Of a stretch of 64,000 nucleotides of DNA, positions 56,316 through 64,000 are shown piece after piece. Under the pieces are notes generated by a model. It made no database searches. It was not told where the DNA came from and was given only the letters and a program-made list of their open reading frames with translations. The stretch is from assembly GCA_030052745.1 (NCBI GenBank), contig JANBVO010000042.1, positions 186,001-250,000 on the forward strand. The letters are read 5' to 3'. The position numbers and the translations under genes are program-made. The stretch comes from Pleurostoma richardsiae. Lineage: Eukaryota; Ascomycota; Sordariomycetes; Calosphaeriales; Pleurostomataceae. Each line of letters begins with the position of its first letter. Position 1 is the stretch's first letter.

Positions 56316-56882
56316 CTAACCTCCGTAGAGCCCTCCCTGCCCTCCATCCTCCCGCTTCAACAACGCCGATTCTCCGCTCTCGTTACCACTGACACCCCAG
56401 TCTCCGCCCTCGGCATGCTTGACTCCGGTCGGGACCACGCGGTAGTAGCACCACTGTGCGACGAGGAAGCTCGCGGCGCCCCAAGACCAGAGCAGCAGTG
56501 CGGCACCGAAGGAGACGCAGAGGGCGGGAATGAGCACTATTGCGGCGACGCCAATCCAGAAGAGAGAGAAGAGCAGCGCGGTGGCGAGAGCGAAGGTTAC
56601 GGTCGAGAGGGCGAAAGAGGCGAACAGGAGGAGAGGGAGGAAGGAAAGGAGGAGCTGTGAGGCGATGAAGCTCTGTATGAAAGAGGAAGCAGGGTGGCAA
56701 GCGTCAACGGGATTGCTTGGCTGAGAGGGACAGGACGATGCACGTACGAAGAGAAGCGGCCGCTCTGTTGCGAAGGCCCGCGTGTTATTCCATGCTTGCT
56801 GCCGGGCGGCGGGGTTGACGACACGGTCGGCTTGCCGTTGCGTGAAGGCGATGGCGCCGATGGCATAGTCCGAGATGGCCAT
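56316..56882 (-). CDS. Promethin/LDAF1-like lipid droplet membrane protein
   Basis: Model: complement(join(56316..56672, 56748..56882)), 163 aa. The frame is open across 567 bp, but 56673..56747 is a 75-bp intron (GTACGT donor, CATACAG acceptor, stop-free, multiple of three); splicing joins ATERPLLF to SFIASQLLLSF. The N-terminus (DRVVNPAARQQAWNNTRAF) is amphipathic. Then comes a long hydrophobic block of about 85 residues (LLLSFLPLLLFASFALSTV; ALLFSLFWIGVAAIVLIPA; LCVSFGAALLLWSWGAASF), consistent with the two hairpins of promethin-like proteins, which work with seipin at ER-lipid droplet contacts. The tail is acidic and Gly-rich. Family assignment rests on the architecture and the ERP-to-helix transition, so a different small ER membrane protein is possible. 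Confidence 0.62.
   Translation of the reverse strand: MAISDYAIGAIAFTQRQADRVVNPAARQQAWNNTRAFATERPLLFVRASSCPSQPSNPVDACHPASSFIQSFIASQLLLSFLPLLLFASFALSTVTFALATALLFSLFWIGVAAIVLIPALCVSFGAALLLWSWGAASFLVAQWCYYRVVPTGVKHAEGGDWGVSGNESGESALLKREDGGQGGLYGG
56673..56747 (-). other. Frame-preserving 75-bp intron in the promethin-like gene
   Basis: GTACGT donor at 56747, CATACAG acceptor ending at 56673, 25 codons without a stop. Retention would insert a polar Ser/Pro/Cys-rich segment just before the hydrophobic block. Confidence 0.75.
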
Positions 56883-58148
56883 AGGCTTATGAAACTCTCG
56901 TCTTGTTCGATTGCTTGTTTCGACGCGTTGTTCTTCCGGGACCGGGCGACGTTCGCCTCCGGTGTCTGACTGCGATGTCTTGATCTATACGTTACGCGAG
57001 ACAAACCCCTAAAAGGGGCCTTCAGGGCTTGCGGAGACTAACTTGCGAACGGCGAGGGCGTGGGTTGGCATCATCGTGGACGCCAACATAGCATGTGAGC
57101 TCGATCTGCGATTGGAGGTCGGCGGTTTGATGGAACGGCGTTAACTCTCCCCGATCCAAGCCAATGAGCCTCAAGACGCCTAAGTTGTGGCTTCAGCCAC
57201 ATCTCGGTACACTGCTCTACTGTGGTACCGCACGATGAGATGGCACATGGAACTTTCAAAATACATGTTACAGGAGGCATTCATCATCCAGGTTTAGTAT
57301 TCCCACCCGTCAGCATCCCATAGTGGCACGCTTTGAAAATCCTGCAATCTTAAGCAGCCTGGCACCATCCTGACCTTAGTGGTCCCGCCCAGTGACTGTC
57401 GCGCAGGTCTTGCTTGAATAGAGCATAAAAGCGCCAGCGACGATGAAACTGCCTTCACTCGGCAAGAGCCCCTCCCACAGCCAAAGACCCATCTTGCAGT
57501 GACTAGGCCTGATAAGGAGTGACGCAAAGAGTCCCCACTTGTAGATTGATGAAGGTATCTTCATCTCCATCTCCATGTCGGCAGCAGCTCCAGCCTACCT
57601 TTTGAAGTTGAGACATTTACCCTATATGTACATATGTACACAGTGATCGCTCGTCGTAGGCTCTAAGAGGGCACCAGAAGAGTCTCACGGACAACGTAGC
57701 CCTAGTGCCATGTACCATTAGATTCAGAGACGAAAACATACTGCGTACCGCTTTTCGATAACAGAGAGGCCATCCCGGGAGAAGAGACGAGATGGACTTA
57801 TACCTAGATGTAGTGTTGGAGAGAAAAGAGAAGAATTCCATTAAACTAGACTATGCCTGACCTCGGGAACATACACACACGATAAGTCATTGTCGCGCGC
57901 GGTTTATCAATCCAAGTGTCGCGAGGGAAAAGAACGCCATGCATAGATACAACATCCCTGACCCAACGGCGCGCCTGCTATGCAGTTCGAGCGCGGTGTC
58001 ATTCCATACACAGACGGGAACCTCCTGCCTTTTTGTTCCTGTCCAGATGTGGCATCGTACCTAAAACACTGTCTGACCTCGGCCTCATACGCACTACCCA
58101 TGTACATACAACTAGACCAAGCAGCCAATGGCCCTAACCACAAGGAAT
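56883..58148. other. Intergenic region between two minus-strand genes
   Basis: 1.27 kb containing the promethin-like promoter and the glucanosyltransferase 3' end. No supported gene. Confidence 0.55.
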
Positions 58149-59808
58149 CTACAGCAGCACCATCGACGCTCCGACACCCATGGCGACGAAAAGATACAAG
58201 CCGATGGCCATGTCGCCAAGCTTGAACACATTCTTCATCGGTACGGGAGCAGCAACGTTGCTGCTGGCGGCACTTGAGCTTCCAGCGGTAGCGGTAGCGG
58301 CAACGCTGTTCGCGGCACTAGCGCTAGCTAGCGATGCCGAGCAGCTCGACGCGACGGAGGCACTGGTGACGACAGCCTGGCCATCGGAGTCGCAGGCGTA
58401 CGACTGGGAGTTCTGGCTTCGGTAGTAGGCGTCTAGGACATAGCCTAGCTTCTCGGTATCATTGCACATAGAGAAGGATCCATAGACGCCAGTAGAGACG
58501 TTGGTGTTAATGCCAGCACAGCTGTCCGCGTCCTCACCGCAGATGTAGCTGAAGATGTCACCGTAGGCCGACACGTTCAATCCCGAAGCGGGGACGCAGG
58601 TCAGAGTCGAGTACATGCAAGCACAGAGATCGGCATCGGGCGTGGGCGGAAGGGAGTTCGAGGCAGCCCAGTCGCTTGACACGCTCGGGCAGGACTGAGG
58701 AGAGTTGGTGGCAGTGTAGGCGCTCATGGCGGTAGAGCTAGGCGTCGCAGAGGCGATCCTGGTGGACAGAGCATTGTAATCGGCCAAGGTAGATGCCTTC
58801 CCGCCGGAGACGCTGACAAGGCCTGCGCCAAACCAGTCAGTAACGGAGCAAAAAGAAAGGGAGTGTCAGAGGCTCAGGTGGTAACACGAACGTACCGTAG
58901 TCGTTGGCCTCCTCAAAGTACATGTACACGATACCGCCGGAGATGACGCCCGTCATCTCGTCGGAGTAAAGAGCAGTCGTCTCCTCGAAGATACGCTTAG
59001 CAGCACCACCCTGGGTGTTGCAGCCATACTCCGCGAAGAAGACAGGGACCGAGTAATTTGCGAAGAAGTCGACCTGGGCCTTGTATCCGGAGCCTTCGAA
59101 GGTGTTCTCACCGCACCACTCATAGATATTGTAACCCCAGTAGTCGATGGCCGAGTCCTGATCACCGCAGTTGAAATACTGGGCAATATTGGCACGGATG
59201 TCAGCGTCGTCGTTAGCAGCATAACCGACACCCATCCAGCGGCCGCCCTTAGAGGTGATGTATGCCTTAGTGTCGCGGACGGCGGCCTTGACGAAAGCAG
59301 ACGCATCAGTGTTGGAGGCGTTGTTGGTGACTTCGTTACCGGCAAAGAAGCCAATGACGTTGTCGTACTGGCTCAGCTCATCCACAACGGCGGTGTATCG
59401 GGCGTACAGCTCGGTGTCCCAGGCAGGGGAGTCACGGTTGATGGACAAGCTGGGCTGGCTCAGGTCAGAGATGACGTAAATGCCGGCGTCGTTGAGCAAT
59501 GACATGCATTCCGAGTGGTCCGCGGTGGGATCAATAGCATAGGTCCGGATAGTATTGGTGCCCAGTGCCTGCAGTAGAGGAATGTCGCGCTTGCAGCTTG
59601 TGGAGTCGGCAAGAGGGTCGACGAAGCTGGTGCCAGTGGTGGTGCCACCAGCACCGGTGTCCTGCTGGTAAGCGACACCTTTGATGAAGAACTGGGTGCC
59701 GTTCTCGTAGAAGAGCTTGGTGCCCTTCATGACGATTGGCTGCAAACTAGCGGCAGAGACCTGGCCCAGAATGGCCAGGGAGGCAACGAGAGATCTGGAG
59801 AAGGCCAT
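58149..59808 (-). CDS. GPI-anchored beta-1,3-glucanosyltransferase (GH72 + X8/CBM43)
   Basis: GEL/GAS family cell-wall enzyme that cuts and re-joins beta-1,3-glucan chains at the outer face of the plasma membrane. Model: complement(join(58149..58822, 58896..59808)), 528 aa, one 73-bp intron (GTACGT..GCGCAG) joining EEANDYG to [10 protein letters not shown]. The frame extends upstream to 59967, but the ATG at 59808 gives a clear signal peptide ([20 protein letters not shown]). GH72 catalytic pair: Glu159 in FFAGNEVTN (acid/base) and Glu260 in VFFAEYGCN (nucleophile). A Cys-rich X8/CBM43 module lies at about 365-465 ([26 protein letters not shown]). Then comes a Ser/Ala linker ([17 protein letters not shown]) and a C-terminal GPI signal with the hydrophobic end [17 protein letters not shown]. 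An A/G-rich stretch at 60176-60215 is the C/T tract of its promoter on the coding strand. Confidence 0.93.
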
Positions 59809-62800
59809 CCTGGCTACGCGTCGTGGCAATTGAGTTGTGGTTCCCTGCGTGCTGTAATGAAGTCCTTGATGCCTCTTGAAATGATGGATGCACCACAGCG
59901 ATTGGGGTGATATTCCGCAAGACAAGCACAACCGGAGTCGGCGGGTTGAAGAGTGCCCGGCTGACAACGAGTGATTTCAACGGGTTGGTATGTCGAGTGG
60001 GAGGTGAAGTCGGTGATGCGTCCTTGGGTCCGGGTTCCAAAGGAGGATAGGAGTTAACTGTTTCAACGAGAGTGCGAAGGGCGGCGGCGAAACGAGAGGG
60101 CGGGAGCAGTGTGCAAGTCCTCCCGAGATCCAAAGGGGGCCTTCTTCTCTCCAATAGATGAAGTTAAGGAGACGAAGTAGGGAAGAAAAGAAGGAGAGAA
60201 AGAGCGAGAGCAACAGATGGTTGTTGTGGATTGTTTCTTGGTCAAGAGTGAAGGGGGATGGACAGGAGTTGGAATGGATGGCGACAATAATATGAAGAAA
60301 ACGCCTGCAGAAAGGGATGGCCTGGATCTTGCTCTGCCCGGCTGATGGATCACGGATCACGGATCACGGAGGACAGAGGGCAAGCAGGGAAACAGCCAGG
60401 CCCTCCCAATCAGGGACGACCATATCAGGTTTGGCGCGTGTCGCAAGTCCCCCTTCTCCAAAACGGGTCCACCGCGAGATTTGCTGGCGAGGCGCAGCAA
60501 CTGACCAGCATGCCGGTACTCGCACGGTACAAGCCTGCGCGCACTGGCTTTCGCATCCCCTGAAAGTACCTCCGCAGTAGCTCCAAAGTCCCATCGTCAT
60601 CTCGCATGGCCGCTCAATTGACCCCACCAGCGTACACAGTGCAAGCCTCGTTCATAATTGCACCGTAAACATCCTGTTAGGGACTTTCGCCTGCTGTCTG
60701 CGTTGGTGCTAATATCAATAACCAGCTCTTTGTGTCTGCTGGCACTGTGGCTGGTGACAAAGACCTGATACTGGTTTATTGGCGGTCCACTGACGCGCAG
60801 CGATGGACATCATCCACACCAACGAAAAAAGGGGGGTTCTCCACCAATGAACCCTCTCTCGAGTGCTTCCCTCCTCCGTCTCTTAGCCCCTCCGACCCCA
60901 TCGCCATCTTAGAGCCCCAAGATGTTCCAAGAATGCTGCCAAGAAATCATCAAATCCTGGGCACGCCACGCAGCCAATCTGTCCGTCCGCCTCTCCGCCA
61001 AAATCTCCTGTCTGACTCGTCCCCCTTTCCAGTCCCAAAGCCAACACGGGACTCGTCACGTTGGATACTACTAGCAATCTCCAATCCACCATCCAGGCAA
61101 AACGGAAAGACCGGCGGCGGGCACTGCCGACCAGTGACTGACAGCTGGCCCGGTCACTCTGCCTGCTGGTGGTGCTCGGGAATTGCGGACCAGGTCATGG
61201 ACGCGCGTCACTTCGCTGGAGACTCGTATTTCCCCCATCGCGCCCGGCCCCGGCTGGCGGTGATGGGCTCTCACCTCTTTTGGGCCGGACAAGGGAAGAA
61301 GAATGTTCGTGGTGCTGCTAATATCGCTGCCGTACCAACCGCATTTCATCGAAGCCTGCGCCTTGCCCCGAGCCATTACGATGAACGCTTAAATCTCTCA
61401 TAGGCTTTGCCCACCTCATACAGAACGGCGTCCCAGAGCTCGTATATCTCCCACCAGATCGTCCTCAGGGGGCTACACATTGTGCCCGTAGTTCGCAGGC
61501 CTGGGGTTGAGACGGGCAAAGGCGAGGGCGAGGACGGGCAAAGACAGGTCTTGCTGACGCAAGATATAGTCTCAAGAGTAAAGTCCGCATGCGCATACCA
61601 TTTCCATTGATTACCCACTCCACTGGAGGAGTGCAAGGGATATATATGTCTTCTCTTCTATCTGTGTCGTCGAGCGTCTGTCATCCGTCTGCCCGCAGCC
61701 CCGCCACCCTTGGCACAGCCATCATCCTGACCTGTGTCATTCCTTGTTGGTGTGGTGACAAGCGTGGTCAAGTGCAAAGTCCAAAGGCGGCAGCGCTGAC
61801 CAAACAGTCAGCCGTGACAAGGTTTGGAGAGTGCCTAACGTATTCTCCTGCCTGCACCCGTGATGACTAGGCGTCTCGGAGAGACTACATTGTTGGAGGG
61901 CCCAGACTGTCTGTCCCGACCAGCCGCTCCAGTCCGGAGACGACGTCACCGCGTCCAGGTCTTGGCGGCCGGCTGCCGTTTGCCGCCTGCCGGCACCATC
62001 CCCGTCTGCCGCGGACCTCATCCCACAGGCGCAATCTAGGCAAGGTAGAGAGGCAAAGAGGTACACCTGTGGAATCACTCAAGGGATATCCCAACCCGAC
62101 AGCCCCGACAAGCGCACAATGGCAGAGTAGGCATGCTTGACATGCGAGGTAAAACCGCCGAAGAAACATCAGATCCACGGGAAAGTCGTGTCGCGAAGCT
62201 TCCTCTCATCAACGTGAGGAGCGGATCTTCAGGGACTCGTTTCGCATCGTTTCACTGACCCACTACTGAAAATGCGCGACTCTTGTTGATCGATATAATC
62301 GGCATCTCGCAGCCTTCTTTCCTGACTCCTCGCGAGGGTTCGAAGGCCAGTCCTGGCTTCCGTCGCGGCTGTTTGTCGCCAAAGCGTGGTTCGTCGGGCC
62401 GCCGTCGCAAGCAACTTGCCCTGCGCCCGCTACAACCAATTATAGCGGGAAAAGGAAGTTCAACGACACTCTTAAGTACGTCTCCACATCGTACTAGCCC
62501 ACTGGGACCTGAGACCTCCAGGCTTGTTAAGCGTGTTATACTGTACAAGTGCAAGGTCCTGAGGACCCCCTGTTCAACGACCCCCCGCTGTCAGCGAACC
62601 ATGTACGTGTTCGTACACAGACTGGCTAAGCTAACAGCTTATCTAAATGCATACAATTTGAAAGCTTGCCTAGCCTGTGCACCTCTCCAATATTAAGCAC
62701 AGCAAGGATACGGAATGAAAGAGTGCAGTTTTCAAGGCCCCAGAACGGCCTCGCGGCGGGGGGACCTACAGGGAAGCCAGCTCAGTCAGTCAATGCGCAA

Positions 62801-62912
62801 AGGAATTCTCCATCGGATGGTAGGTAACTAAGTCCATCTCGAGCCTTACTCTCGGCCTTCCGTCGCCAAATCTCAAGCCAGCAGGCCGCGGCCCCTGTAT
62901 TACCAAAACTGC
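59809..62912. other. 3.1-kb intergenic region
   Basis: Includes the leader and promoter of the glucanosyltransferase (purine-rich at 60176-60215 on this strand) and a triple GGATCAC repeat at 60347. Frames of up to 223 aa on either strand are compositionally random and without domains. No gene is supported. Confidence 0.5.
60347..60367. repeat. Three tandem GGATCAC heptamers
   Basis: Three perfect head-to-tail copies, about 540 bp upstream of the glucanosyltransferase start. Confidence 0.9.
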
Positions 62913-63431
62913 TTAGTTGTCGTGGTTGTGACGGCTGTTGCGGGCCTGGTCGAGGTCCTCGCTGCTGCCACTGGACTTTGTGATCATGCAGCCATGTTCA
63001 GAGGCGGCACCACTCAGGTATGCCCTATTTGCCGTGCCCGATTTCGACACAGCACCGTTGCCGATAACATGAGTTTATGTTGAAATGGTAGTGTCTGATA
63101 TCGTCCACGACACGGCGGTCATAGTGTTTCTCGGTTCAATCGCGGACTGAAACGTGCTGCTGCTCACGGGCCTGCCAGAGTCCGTAGATGAGACACCGTC
63201 GGGCGAGCCGCACAAGCAGGGTGAGCTCGCCTTTTCAATCGTCACGATGTTTGATTGAGTCCTGATATATGACGAGATCCCATGGGAGCTTGTAGCATAT
63301 GCGGGGCTAAGAGCACGACCATAGTAGTGCGCGATAGGCGTACCTGGCAGGATAGAGAGCGACAGCACACTGGCACCAGACCTAGTGAGAGACTGTGACA
63401 ATGTCTCCCAGGTCGACCTTGGGAGCGGCAT
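62913..63431 (-). pseudogene. Doubtful Ser/Thr-rich reading frame with one internal stop
   Basis: From the ATG at 63431 a 118-codon frame (MPLPRSTWETLSQSLTRSG) rich in Ser, Thr and Pro ends at TAA 63075-63077. The same frame then stays open another 53 codons (NGAVSKSGTANRAYL, SSEDLDQARNSRHNHDN) to TAA at 62913. This could be a decayed or spliced gene for an extracellular-type protein, or chance. No domain is recognised and no signal peptide is visible. Confidence 0.25.
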
Positions 63432-64000
63432 GGATACCGTTTCTCACGTGCGCGGCCTTGAAAAGGTGACAGACACTCAGACACTTAAATTAGCAGACCC
63501 CGAGGAGCCTGTGACCGCGGCCGCAGCGCCAGGTGAGCAAAGATGGTTTCGCGCCCGGGGAGTGTATGCTGTCCGACGCTGAAGCTGCCCACAGCTGGTA
63601 CTGAATATTCATAACACTCTGTCAATTTAGTCTCAGGTATTCCGAATGAGCTATAAGCCTCGGTCAGGACTTGCTTGAGAAGCAGGCTAAGTATATGTCC
63701 TTCAGCCAAGAGTCGTGAGGGTGACTGACAACCCCAAGACCGCCGCTGACAGTTCTGACGATGCCTATGAAGTCTCGAACCAAAAGTCAAGTGCCGTAAC
63801 TATAATCGACGAGAGCCGCCACGAGGAATAGTTAGTCAGGAAGACTATGCTTAGCGTGCTGATGGTGGTGTATTTGCCTCAGACCCAGGAGAGGCTCCTT
63901 GGCCACTAATGTTGAAAACCAGGTTTACAAAGCCTCCCCTTTCTCTTCGACTCACAGCCTTTCAGGCAACCTCCTATTTGACTAGAAAGGATCCGAAAAG
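63432..64000. other. Right end of window, no gene assigned
   Basis: A minus-strand frame at 63485-63790 has no recognised domain. I see nothing else that can be supported. Confidence 0.45.

Noticed and set aside
1-64000. LTR retroelements, Polintons, viral insertions or CRISPR arrays
   Set aside because: No long terminal repeats, reverse-transcriptase, integrase or capsid motifs, or regularly spaced repeats were recognised by eye.

Overview
The window is nuclear DNA of a filamentous ascomycete (Pezizomycotina, probably Sordariomycetes). The evidence is short introns of about 50-190 bp with GTRAGT-type donors and CAG/TAG acceptors, pyrimidine-rich leaders just upstream of start codons, TACCTAGGTA-like intergenic palindromes, and fungus-specific families (acrB, a LaeA-like methyltransferase, a GH72+X8 glucanosyltransferase). 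I see no bacterial, organellar or intact transposon sequence, no CRISPR array and no recognisable tRNA or rRNA gene.

Layout. 0.3-2.1 kb: a divergent pair, an ETFRF1/LYRM5-type LYR protein (-) and a hotdog-fold acyl thioesterase with a mitochondrial-looking presequence (+), starting 299 bp apart. 2.1-6 kb: gene-free, with tetranucleotide repeats and a uORF-bearing leader. 6-11.8 kb: acrB and a WD40-like protein. 12.3-14.3 kb: a class 3 lipase (-). 15.9-19.1 kb: a FHIP/RAI16-like endosome motility adaptor. 19.1-29.8 kb: a gene-poor stretch holding one LaeA-like methyltransferase (-), decayed gene pieces and clustered hairpins. 29.8-36 kb: a T5orf172/GIY-YIG protein (-) divergent from a ten-exon AAAP amino-acid permease (+). 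37.9-39 kb: a lipid-droplet-associated hydrolase. 41.5-44.3 kb: two tandem MARVEL-like four-helix membrane protein genes, the second with a broken frame. 45.7-47.8 kb: the ABC-F ribosome biogenesis ATPase ARB1. 50.1-55.9 kb: the INO80 remodelling ATPase. 56.3-56.9 kb: a promethin/LDAF1-like lipid droplet protein (-). 58.1-59.8 kb: a GPI-anchored beta-1,3-glucanosyltransferase (-). 59.8-64 kb: mostly gene-free, with one doubtful Ser/Thr-rich reading frame.

Most genes are housekeeping and unrelated to each other; there is no secondary-metabolite cluster and no operon-like unit. Three genes (class 3 lipase, LIDHydrolase, promethin-like) belong to neutral-lipid or lipid-droplet biology, and the first two genes point to mitochondrial fatty-acid metabolism; any functional link is inference. 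I did not find a convincing new system. The items most worth a second look are the frame-preserving, stop-free introns that make two genes look intronless, the 9-nt coding exons, the tandem membrane-protein pair, the isolated methyltransferase in a gene-poor island, and the hairpin cluster near 22.6 kb.

Gene models were spliced by eye from reading frames and splice consensus, so exon edges are predictions.
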